This document shows, one piece after another, positions 26,901 to 37,900 of a stretch of 64,000 bases of DNA; the first letter of the stretch is position 1; every line of letters begins with the position of its first letter. The translations under genes were made by a program, and so were the position numbers. The stretch covers positions 5,270,001 through 5,334,000 of the forward strand of contig NC_082613.1 in assembly GCF_030936135.1 (NCBI RefSeq). The letters are read 5' to 3'. The DNA is from Gavia stellata. Lineage: Eukaryota; Chordata; Aves; Gaviiformes; Gaviidae. The notes beneath the pieces were generated by a model, which saw nothing but the letters and a program-made list of their open reading frames with translations, did no database searches and was not told where the DNA came from.

Positions 26901-29900
26901 CATGAAGAAAGGTTCTTCATTTGCTACAGAAATGACAAGTCTCACCTCAGAGTCATCTTCATAGTTGAGAGGCTGAAAACCCCAGACAAAAGCCTGATTA
27001 GCAGTTATGACCTTTAGTTTGACAGTCACCTCTATATACCTGGAACTCAGAGGTGAGCTGAGCTCACCAAACTCAGCTAAGATGCTAAGCTATCGGTCTT
27101 GCAGTCAGACTGGCCACGCTATATATTACCATGCTGTAGCTCATCTATTACTGCTGCTTACCTCAATAATACTCAAAATGCCTTCATTTGTGTCCGGATC
27201 TGTCTCAATGGTGAACTGTTCCTTCTCATTGCCTTTTGTTACTCTGTATTTCGCTCTCCACGCTGGAGTGTTGGGAGAGTCTTTATCTTCCACTTGGAGC
27301 CGTAATACAGCTGGATGTTCTTGTCCTGCTGAAATCTGCAGCTGGTACTGGGAGGGGAAAGGAAAGAAATAAGGACTATTTCTATTCCCCAAGAGGAAGA
27401 AGCTTGTTAGCCAGTTCTGAGCCAGAGTTCCACCACCAGACCATGTGGAGCTACTTTCTGCACACTGTTGCTGTCTGCAGTGGTTCATGTGTCCCCACTC
27501 AGTGACAGAGAACTCCTGTGGGAGTTACAGAACTAACTTTCCTCCAAAACATTCCCACTGACTTCATAAAGAACTTATTTCTAAACCTGATCTTCATCTA
27601 AAACCAGGAGACTACTCGTCTCTCCTAAAACTGACTATAGCAATAGGCCCATAAATGCCATTGGGGCTTTTCATCCAGGATTGTCTTCTGCCTTGTAGAA
27701 GAGACCGGTGCATACAGGCTTAGGCCAGAACTAGTCTGCAGATGTTACATACCTGACCTTGTAGGAAGGAAGTATGTGTGAGATTTTAGGTAATTTCTTT
27801 TTTGGTGCAACGTAGCCACCAGCTTGCCCAATTAGCACTCCAAAGCCAGGCTAAGAAATGCCAATTAAATCACCTAAGGCAGAAATACGTCTTCATACAA
27901 ATTGGTCACTGGTTGAGATCTGAAAATTCAGACTCTTGCCTTCTAATATGTAAACAATACTGTCCTTGCATCACAACTTTTAAAAATGCTGTAAGGAATA
28001 ATACATGTACTCAGACAGAGGGAACAAATCACAGCTGTGCAAAGGCTGGGAATTTTACTGGACTGGAGTTAATGATGACGAAGCACAGATTTCTTGTATA
28101 AACCTGTTTTGGCAGATTATCTAACCTTATTCCCTCAGGTCTTCCAAACACCATTCTGCAGGTAAGAGACTTGCCATAGTAACACACTGGTAAGTGTGTT
28201 TGCTTTTGTATGTGACTTCAAACCCACTGTTGTAACCCAGTATCTATTCTTACTGTTCACAACTTCAAATATTTACACATACCAGTGCTTGACATGACTC
28301 TGCACCTTGGATGTGTGTACTGGTTTTGGCTGGGATAGTTAATTTTCTTCATAGTAGCTTGTATGGTGCTATGTTTTGGATTTGTGATAAAAACACTGTT
28401 GATCACATAGGGATGTTTTAGTTATTGCTGAAGAGTGCTTACACAGCATCAAGGCCTTTTTCTGTTTCTCACACAGCCCCACCAGTGAGTAGGCTGGGGA
28501 TGCACAAGAAGTTGGGAGGGGACACAGCCGGGACAGCTGACCCCAGCTGACCAAAGGGGTATTCCATACCATATGGCACCGTGCTCAGCAATAAAAGCTG
28601 CCTGGAAGAAGGGGAGGGGAGGACGTTCGGAGTTACAGCATTTGTCTTGCCAAGTAACTGTTATGTGTGATGGAGCCCTGCTTTCCTGGATATGGCTAAA
28701 CATCTGCCTGCCAATGGAAATGGTGAATGAATTCCTGATTTTGCTTTGCTTGCACACATGGCTTTTGCTTTACCTATCTTTATCTCAATCTGCAAGTTTT
28801 TGCACTTTTACATTTCCAATTCTCTCCCCCATCCCACTGCAGGGGAGTGAGCAAGGGACTGGGTGGTGTTTAGCTGCCAGCCAGGGTTAAAACATAGTGT
28901 GTCAACATGCAAATTACAAAAACAGGTCTTTCTGGGACCCCAGCCTGAAAATGGATAGCTCTTATCTGAATTCAAGTGTAGATGTCTACCTGTTCACAGC
29001 TTTTAACTCCTCAGAGCCCTCTTCCTGCCAGCAAGCTCAACTGCTCCCATTCATACAGCAAATGCTCTACACGAACCCTCACAGAATATGCCAGCAGAAG
29101 CATTGCACCTTCCCCTTAGTTTCTCAGATGTTAGAATAAGCTAGTCTGTCAGCATCCTTATGCTAATAGTGAGACAAAAACCTTCTAGTGCTTGTACACA
29201 GAAAACTAACAAAATTTATCACTGTCAATAGTCAAGCATTCTCTTACTGTCCACATTTTTAAGAGATTTCTTCTAACACATAAAGCTCATTTGCACATGT
29301 TTTGGCCTGACTCTGCAAGTGTCTGAGGGGTCCCATTTCCACTGCTGAGTGTATTTAGCGGTCTGAAGGACTGAACTAGGATTTAGGAAGGCTCAGTAAA
29401 GTAATCATGTTTTTCCTTACGTTATCACTAGTAAATACAGGGAGGTGGTTGTTTGCATCTTCAACAGCTACATTCACTGTTGCAGTAGATGAGAGCTGGG
29501 GAGTTCCATGGTCACTGGCTTTAATCAGAAGTTTGAAAGAGTTGGCAGTCTGAAAAACAGAAGAAAGGAAGTTCCAAACTTAGATCAGAAGCAGTTCTCG
29601 CATTTTGCCAGTCACAGCTACAAAGCGGGATGTGACAGTCTCCTTCCCCTTATACCTGGTTAACATGTAGTGAACATGTATCATGCATTAAATGATAAGA
29701 AGCTGCAATATGTACATCACCTTATAATCCAGGCATTCTGACAGAAGTATTGATCCTGTGGTAGGATCAATATTAAATGTGAATCCATCTGGAAGGGGCA
29801 TTTGCATACTTAGAGAATAGGACACCTGAGAATTTGCAGTGCCATCTTCATCTTTGTCCAAGGCAGTAACTTGGAAAACTGGCTTATCTAGGATGAAGAA

Positions 29901-32900
29901 TTGAGACATTAATAGAAGTGTTTAGGCTTGACATGGAGTTTCTCAGGCCTGTCTGCAGGCTCTTGAACACACAAGTCCTAAGAAAACCTGTAACTTCTCC
30001 TGTGGCTATGATTATCCCTGCAAAGACTCTGGACGCCACCTCATTTGGGTGGCAAATCTGCCTGAAGTAGTTAGACAATAGAGAGAATTACCACACTCCT
30101 GAATTTACCTTATCAAAAACATTCACTAGTTATTTATGCCAGCTCTCAGCCCGCTCCTGGGGAGTTGGCACCATGCCCACATGTCTACACACCCAGATTA
30201 GGTCTTTGTTATTTCTAAAACAGTGTGTCTGACCATCTTCTGTGAAGCAGGTTCCAGATCCACAGTTCAGATTAGTCTGCTAAAATCTTGGCTTGCAGTT
30301 AAGAAGAAATATCTTAGGAGTTTTTCCAGAATGTCTCCAGCGCTGTGCTAATGTACATTGAAGTTAATCAGACAAGAAGCTGGTGAGGGCTCTGGAGCAC
30401 AAGTCTGATGAGGAGCGGCTGAGGGAACTGGGCTTGTTTAGTCTGCAGAAGAGGAGGCTGAGGGGAGACCTCATCGCTCTCTACAATTACCTGAAAGGAT
30501 GTTGCAGAGAGGTGGGTGCTGGTCTTTTCTCCCAAGTGACTAGTGATAGAACGAGAGGAAATGGCCTCAAGTTGCGCCAGGGGAGGTTCAGGCTGGATAT
30601 TGGGAAAAATTTCTTTACTGAGAGAGTGGTGAAACACTGGAATAAGCTGCCCAGGGAGGTGGTGGAGTCACCATCACTGGAGGTGCTCAAGGAACGTGTG
30701 GATGAGGCATTGTGGGACATGGTTTAATGGGCATGGTGGTGTTCATTGATGGTTGGACTTGATGATCTTACAGGTCTTTTCCAACCTTAGTGATTCTGTG
30801 ATTCTGTGAAGTCAAGGGATAGGAAATAGTCCTTCACAGGCAACAGTCCCTAAACCCTCAAAAAATGAGTGTTTAAGTAAAGCCTAGGGAGAAGAACAGA
30901 TTTAGTAAGAAAGGAAAAAGAAAGACGAATTAAAACGAGAGCAGTCATACACAAACCAGTAGTATCCCTTGTTTGGATGGCACTTACCTTTACTGTGGTT
31001 CTCTCTTATTGTAACGCTATATTCCTCCTTGGGAAACTCAGGTGTGTTGTCATTAATATCTTTAACCTTTAACTTGAAAAATAAAGGGCGGTCCAATGGT
31101 TCACCAGTTTTTCTGTACACAATATCGAAACGTATCTAAATGAGTAGTGACACAGAATCAGAATGGAATGAATGGTATCATTTAGAGATCAGACTGGAAC
31201 AAAAAACTTTCAATTTTGAAGCTGCTTCAGTCATATTTGGCTAGCATTTGGCTTTGAGTTACATCACTAAGTCATTATTTCACCTTTCAAACGTAGTAGA
31301 TTCATAATGGTCACCCTGTGCATTAAACAATACTTTTAAAAAAATCAGTACCTGGATTTGGGTTATTCGAAATGACTGCCTAATATAAAATACATAAATA
31401 TCCTCGGGGCCAGGCAAAAGAATGCTTTCACATGTGCTTCCCAATTCTGAAGTATTTATTTGAGTAGTACATTCAGTTTTCTCTAGCTGCATTTCTATGA
31501 TGTTTTGGCTCCATAACCATGAATGTGCAGGGGATTCAATTCTGAACACTGAATTCTCCTTTGCTACACTTATTTCTGCTTTAAAACCAAGTCAAGAGTG
31601 TCTGCCCTGGAACAGCCATGCATCCAGTGAAGGGGAATAGAAAGCTCTCCAAAATGTATCTTTTGATTATGGAAGGCAAGACCTTACACAGAAAGCTACA
31701 TGGAATGGTAACTATCAATTGGGTACAGTAAATCCACAGAGATACAAATAGAAATCATCACAGGATTTGCAAGAGGAAAATAAACCCACACTCACGTATT
31801 TCATTCATACACTTGTTAGCATATTTCTTTCATTATACTTACTGCTTATGAACACTTGTCTGCTTTTTAAGGAGAAACATATGCTTACTCTTATGTGAAG
31901 TTACAGTAATACAGCTTTGCAGCTCCTCCAGTATTATCTAGTTTTTTGTAATGCATAACTATTTGCTTCCATTCTCTTGATTAGGAGTTTTTGGGTCCAC
32001 AACTTAGTGTTCTGGTCACTACAGCTGTAACATACTTTGAATTTCAGGACAACCTTTTCATTTTTTAGATTACGATCGAGGGTCATACCAAAAAGAAGTG
32101 TACAGATATTTGTGGAAGTCCAAATGTGCCACAAAGATTTATAATCGATAGTGATGTGGAAGAGACTCTCTGCTGAGACAGTCATCTTAGCATTTATTTA
32201 GAGGTTCAAAATAAGAAAAGGAGGTCATAAAAATACACACTTAAAATTCTTATAGGTGTATCTCATTCTTGTGAAGCATTTAGCCATGAGAAAGCAATTA
32301 ATACTTGCAAACAGTTTCAAGTATTTTTTTAAAGTGTGTTACCTGAAAAATCGGGGTCTTTTCTCTGTCAATGGTACGATGTACATACAGATGTCCATTT
32401 GCATCATCTTCTATAGAAAACAGTCCAATCTCTGGAGATTCATCTACCCCAGGTCCACTGATTACATATTTTACTGATGTATTAAATGATTTGTTATTGA
32501 ACAGCTTTTGAAAAGAGAAGTAGCAGAATGCAGTGTAAGTAGGGAAGACAGAACAGAAATAAAAAGACTTTAGATCAATTCTCTTCCTGCCCACCTTCCC
32601 TTTGCAGATGGGGCCTTGCTTGCAGGCTTGCTCTCAGCCAACTCAACATCTTCCTGGGCTGCAGCACCACTATTCTCTGCACAATGTGCAGGCACACAGC
32701 TCTGTGCAATGACTCTCTTACCTCTCCCACTCTGTAGTCTTCTTTCCCCTGAGTATGCCTGCAGCTTCCCATAGAAAGAAGCAATATACCCCCCACACCA
32801 CAAAATTCTACCCAACTCTGTGTAAGTAAGACAACTTTGAAAAAATAAGTTTTTTAAAAAAGGTGCTGTTTGATGCACAATTCTTGCCCTCTCCTACCTT

Positions 32901-34735
32901 TGGTATTTTATTGTACAATCTGTGTAAGGTTCAAGAACTTCTACTAAAAGGTTGTTCGTACCTGTCCAGCATATTTTGGGAATGGTCCTTTGTCCTCCTC
33001 TTGAATTTCAATTGTGGTGATAATCCAGGTCCTTTTTGTACGCTGTAGAGGACGTAGACTGTCTAATTTATAAGAATCTACCCACTATTGGATAAAGAAG
33101 TGTATTTAGTGCCATAGTTTACATATTAACAGTTGTGTATCCGTTATTATATAATATTGACTACAAACCTGAATACTCTTCTTTTGGATGGCTTGCCTTA
33201 AACTGAAATTTTCAGTTTCATGAGAAAAACTGTTGGCAGCAGTAACCTTGTGGGGAAGAAAAAAAGGTGATTGTGAGATGCGTGGTTAAGTAGAAACCAT
33301 TGATCTGCTGTCTAGGAGGAATTTGGCTTCACAGAAACATATTGATCCAGTTTTGACAGCATTGTATTAAATTGTATCTAACCCTAGAATCTCCACAAAT
33401 ATCGTCCATCTCACTCCAAATGAATTGGCATGAGAGCTTGGATACTAATTTCTCTGGTCAGGTGATGCCAGTCCCAGAAACATGCAAACACTGCATCTAA
33501 CAGTCCGTGGAATTATCTCTATGGCTTTTCTCAAACCAAGTAGCTCCAGTTTTTAAAATACTCTGGGTCTAGTGCTCCTTTAGAGGTTGTCTGGTATTGG
33601 CAGGACATTAACTTACTACTGGAAAAAGTTACATCTGGGGAGTATTTCAGGTTCTCAGAGACTCTTGTGTGACTCTCAGTGTTCCAAACACAGCTGATTT
33701 ACCAGAAGAGGAATGCTGGACCAAAGTCTCTAATCCGGATGACTAAAATAAATTGCTGAGAATGGTGACTGCACCCAAATTGGCAGGATTTGCCCTTTTA
33801 TAAGCACAAGCTTCCTGCACTGGCTTCAAACACCGCATTTTACTTGAGATCTTTAACCACAAAGGAGCACGACCGTACTCAAATTACACTATTGCCATTA
33901 GCTCACGGGTAACTTGGACACCTTCCTCCTAGTCCTCAGGGCTTTCAGTGGAAAGCTTGGGGTTTTATGACTCATTCCATCAAATGTTTGAGGCCTTTAC
34001 CCCATGACCTTTTTCTGAAGAAACAAAATACTTATAAAATTGCCATGGTTATAAACTTGCCAAGCAGTGGGGGCTCACCAGTAACGCCTTGGAGCTACTC
34101 TGTAAAGCTGTTGTATGATCTGGGGAAAACCTCTGCGATGTAAAACCAGCAAGGAAGGCTTTAACTTGGCACTTGCATGTAGTATTTATTAGCTTTGTTC
34201 CAGGTTCAGCTCTGCTGGACCCCCCGAACAAGCTGCTTTCCCCTTCGGGTATGCGTAGCCACTTTCAATTATATTGGAAGCTTTAATTGCGTATTTTATG
34301 GCTTCCACACTCCTCCATGTGCACCAGTTGCACAGCGATGGCTCAGGCCATTGCTGCATCAGTTCCAGGCGTTGTCACTGCTAGAAAGGAACGACCCAGT
34401 TCAGGCCCACCAACCCCACAGAAACACTCGTGGAAATGCCACTGAACTACTGCGGGGGATCGTTAGGCCAGCAGAGCCAGCGCCAGGCACCCGGGCGCTC
34501 TGCCGGGCGTGAACACCCTGGTTGGTGTCCCCAGCAGGACGAGCGGAGAGCCCCCGCTCCTGGAGAGCCCCTTCCAGGAGACCTGAGCCCGCTACCCGGG
34601 GCCGGGGGAGCCACCCTTTCTCGGCGGCACCGCGCGGGACGTGCGCCGGAGCCCCCCGCCCCGCGGGAAGGGAGCGCAGTGCCCGCGGCCCCGCGCCGCA
34701 CCCACCTGCAGGAGCAGCAGTCCCAGTAGCTCCAT
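20946..34735 (-). CDS. CDH26: Cadherin-26-like adhesion protein, 16 coding exons
   Basis: Single-pass calcium-dependent adhesion protein of epithelia. Coding exons: 34706-34735, 33169-33246, 32962-33084, 32343-32504, 30988-31135, 29721-29887, 29421-29549, 27162-27347, 26704-26972, 25953-26095, 25505-25738, 24756-24983, 23467-23591, 22991-23065, 21873-21956, 20946-21155. All junctions are GT-AG and the phases agree, giving 796 residues (human about 832, from memory). Residues 1-16 form a short Leu-rich signal. A furin-like RTKR ends at 54, so the mature chain starts T-W, placing Trp at position 2 as in strand-swapping cadherins. EC repeats follow, with 'SGPGVDE' at the start of EC1, DINDN and DKDED motifs, 'WRAKY' in EC3 and 'LSDINDH' before the last repeat. 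The membrane helix is near 615-638. The tail carries 'YAEEGELE' and '[11 protein letters not shown]', resembling the catenin-binding end. Motif loss at EC3-EC4 is described as a finding. The start is the Met of the exon ending at the first good donor. Confidence 0.95.
25200..25425 (-). repeat. Old CR1 fragment in a CDH26 intron
   Basis: It lies between the coding exons at 25505-25738 and 24756-24983. In plus-strand reading it shows the reverse complement of CR1 ORF2: 'tctgcaatttaagcacatcg', then 'ctggtcctgtcctcagcag' and 'gaagaacaatatagc', then decay. The element's sense strand is the gene's sense strand. Moderate divergence suggests it is younger than the copy near 5.3 kb but not recent. The left boundary is uncertain. 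Confidence 0.7.
28316..28893 (+). mobile_element. Solo LTR of an avian endogenous retrovirus
   Basis: About 578 bp opening TGTACTGGTTTTGGCTGGG and ending near GGGTTAAAACA, the ends of an LTR I recall as common in bird genomes. I believe it is ERVL-like, but the class is uncertain. The middle carries the expected 'gggaggggacacagccggg' block, a TATA/poly(A)-like AATAAA region and the 3' 'attctctcccccatcccac' block. No internal gag, pol or env sequence flanks it on either side, so this is a fossil left by LTR-LTR recombination. It sits in a CDH26 intron (between exons 27162-27347 and 29421-29549), antisense to the gene. No clean target-site duplication was seen. Moderate divergence suggests a middle-aged insertion. 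Confidence 0.85.
30373..30808 (+). repeat. CR1 LINE 3' end with an open ORF2 C-terminus
   Basis: A 5'-truncated CR1 copy of about 436 bp inside a CDH26 intron, antisense to the gene. Its first part encodes the C-terminal end of CR1 ORF2 (motifs '[12 protein letters not shown]', '[16 protein letters not shown]', '[16 protein letters not shown]' and '[11 protein letters not shown]') as an uninterrupted 114-codon frame from 30383 to the stop at 30727. The 3' UTR hairpin region and two GATTCTGT tail repeats follow. An unbroken frame over this length suggests a fairly recent insertion. It cannot move by itself because the 5' part, including most of ORF2, is absent. Confidence 0.95.
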
Positions 34736-34930
34736 GGGACGCCGCGGGCAGCGCGGAGCCGCGGGAGGAGGTCGGGGGCCGCGCCGGGCCCGCTGCTGCG
34801 CGGGGGGCGTCCCGGGGCCGGCCCGCGGCGGGAGCTCGGGGCAGCGGCAGCAGCGGCCGCCCGCGGTCGCAGCCGAGCTAGTTCCCGGGAAGGCCGGACA
34901 GGGGCTTATTGCAGTCCAGGTCCTTCTCAC
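34430..34930 (-). promoter_or_regulatory. GC-rich promoter island of CDH26
   Basis: About 500 bp, very GC-rich with many CpG, in otherwise AT-rich DNA. It contains the CDH26 start codon (34733-34735) and the first donor (GTGGGT after 34706). The location and composition fit a CpG-island promoter with transcription starting a short way upstream of 34735 on the minus strand. No TATA box was seen in the usual position. Confidence 0.75.
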
Positions 34931-37900
34931 TAGGCAGTTACCTGTGGTTCCACTGGCACCTGAGCTGCCCCAGCGCACAAGCGAGTGTTTCCGCCTCGTC
35001 AGGCAAAATAAAAAAAAAAAAATGACCTATTGATTCTGTAAAACTGAAATGACTCCAGGCAAAGCTCAATCCTCCTTTGGTGGTGTTTCTCAGATTGCAA
35101 CTGCCACTTCCAGTATTACGCAAAACAAAAGCATCATTGCTGCAGTTTTATGATACATTATACAGCTAGAATAAAACATGCGGCTTTCCTTGAGTTACTT
35201 GGAAATGGCATTTCCTAAGAACTTCACAACTGTTTACAAAAATGCAAACGTGCAACTTTATATTTAACGGGAGCTATTTTTATCTGCCATGTCCAGAGTA
35301 CTACTTTTATATTACTTCAGACTTTGAACCAAGAACAAGTTCTGTAAAAGCTTACTTGAACCCTGGCGTAAACAACACTAGGTTGTCCTGTTCAACCCAA
35401 AAGCCATCAGGCAAGTATGAACTTGTATACCTGAAGCTGAACTTCCCACCCAGCTTGTGAAAAATATCTTTTAAATCAAACTACATAAAGAAGCAGAAAA
35501 TGAAAAATTAAGTCTTGTAAAACCACGTAAAAGGAAGACTGAGTGGCAGACAATATGGGGAAGGTCCTGGCTTCTACGAAAACAACTTTTACAGCATTTT
35601 CCATTCTCCTGTATTGCTTTTATTGGGCACAAGGAGGTTTATTCTTTTTTAGAAGTGGAAAATAATTAATTTAGTGTTCTGGAAGTTGTGAAAGGCAGAC
35701 TTAGGGAAGAACTGATCTGCTGTTCAGGGGAGAAGAAAAGCAATACATCGTGACAAATAGGCCACAATGTTCTAAGTAACAGTGAGTGTGGGGAGGAAGG
35801 CAGGCAGATGATCTTCTGAGATTCACTATTAACAGGACAAAATAACAGTAACAGGCTTAAATAACAGCACAGGATAGGATGGTTTAGACATCAAGAAAAC
35901 CCCAAATAGCAACAATGTTCTGATTGTAAAATTCTTGTGAAATGTCTCACAGATGAGTTTTGTAATGCTTAATATAAAGATTACAAGAATAGTAAAGCAA
36001 AGGGATTTTCAGCAACAGGAAATGCCATTTTTTTCCCTTTGAATCTTTCTCACTTCATTTTCCTCAATTAGTCTCAGCTGAACATATGAACACGCTGTGT
36101 GTGAAGTAAGTTAAACATACTTATCCATGTACACTAGCAACACGAGAATGTGGTTCTCTGCCTTAACACAGCCGTTACAGAAGTGACTGCCCTGTGGAGT
36201 AGAAATAATCATACAGCATTAATCACCTAGCTTGGCCATCAGCAGCAACATAGCTGAGATACGCTGAGCTACAAAGCTCTATCCTACACTGCAGTAAAGA
36301 AATTCTCCAGAAGAAAAATTCAGAGGTGCCACCTTGTGGATGATGAAAAAATACAACTAAGTAACAAATAGGCAGTATCTCACTTTTAATATAGTAAATA
36401 TATGGTAACTTTGAAGTACAAGATGATTTTCCAATGAAATTACTAGCAAAAGTATCCACAAAAAGTTCAAATAAATAAGAACGCATGATTACCAACATCA
36501 AAAGCTGGGCTGCAAATTCTCAGTTAATCACATTCCAGTCTTTCCAGATAGAGTGGTCTGTTTAATTATTTTTCAGAAGAAAACCCACTAATGCCAATGG
36601 GAGCAACAAAGGCTCAATACCTTTAAAATAAGGCAAAAAAATAGTACATTATAGGCAATTTCATACTGTAGAAATTTCAACTATAATATCAGCTCCGAAA
36701 AAGGTATCACATATAGACTGAAAAAACTGTCAAAATACTCTCAAACTTCTAACAAGCTCTTTTAAATAGCAAATACAAGATAAAAGTTACCTCAAACAGT
36801 GCTAAATGAAACAAGGAAGGACACAAGCAATAACGGGATTACAGCACAAGTAAGTAGTCTGGAGTGAAAGGAGACAGTTTAGGCCAATGAAATAAGCATA
36901 ACCATCCCCTGCAGCATTACACCCCTCTGCCATCCTGCTGGGCACGGGTCAGCGGCAACAAGCAGAGGGGCACTGGCAGCACACAGGCGGTGGGGCTGGG
37001 AGCTGCCGTCACAGCACCCTGGGAGAGGGGCATCGGTGGGCGTTGAGAGCTCCCTACTTCTGGCAACCCATTTGCTCTAAAGTCAACTTTCTCGGAACAA
37101 ATACTGCTGAGCCTTTTTGCCCCTGTGAGAAGCGCTATCACCCCACGACCCTGAATTTGTACCAGCAAACGTAATCTCTCATTGGGAAAGACAAATGCAG
37201 TCCACCTTATCAGCCTTAACAAGTGGCCACCCCCTGATTTAGGATACTGAACCAGCAGTAGGGATTGATTTGAGTCTTCCTTGCAAGGCTCTTCCACTTG
37301 AGGAAGATGTGAAGCCCCTCTTCCCAGCAAGGTTTGCATTGCTCACACAGTGACAACCCCTCTTTGGAGCATAAATTCTGAGTAACTGCAGAAGCTTGAT
37401 ACCTGTGCTGCTAAGAGAAGAGGATCTGGAGGCATGGTGCAGAACCTTCAGAACTGCTGTATATAACTGACAGCTGCCGCGAGGTGCGAGGGGGTGCAGG
37501 GCAGGTAAAACTTTAACTGACCACAGTATTTCACTGCAGAGGTGCAAGTAATGGAGAAAAAAGAAACACGTCAAGAGAAAAACAATACTGTTTTTAAATT
37601 CTTCACATTATGCATTAAAAATACAGTTTTGCATTACTAAGGAAAACAGTTTATACATATTGGAGTAAAATTCAGTTTCTTCACATCTTTGTAACAGGGT
37701 AATTTCACTGAAAACAGCAGAGTTGTTCAAAGTTTATACTAGTATAACTGAAGTAGAATCTGGCTATTTATTTAAAATGCAACCTGAGGGTATTTGTTCT
37801 GTAGGTAGTACTGCAGAACATTAAACCTTAAAATTATCTAGAAAAAAAAACCCACTCTGTTTAAATATGTCACATCACAGTAAACTTGTTCTTGAAGAAG

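Noticed and set aside
27051-27067. Near-palindrome GGTGAGCT-G-AGCTCACC
   Set aside because: A perfect eight-base inverted repeat, but it lies in a CDH26 intron with no flanking pattern and is not beyond chance in a window this long.
36917-37339. 140-codon minus-strand frame between CDH26 and FAM217B
   Set aside because: No domain, no clear start context and no adjoining exon. Local GC content explains its length.
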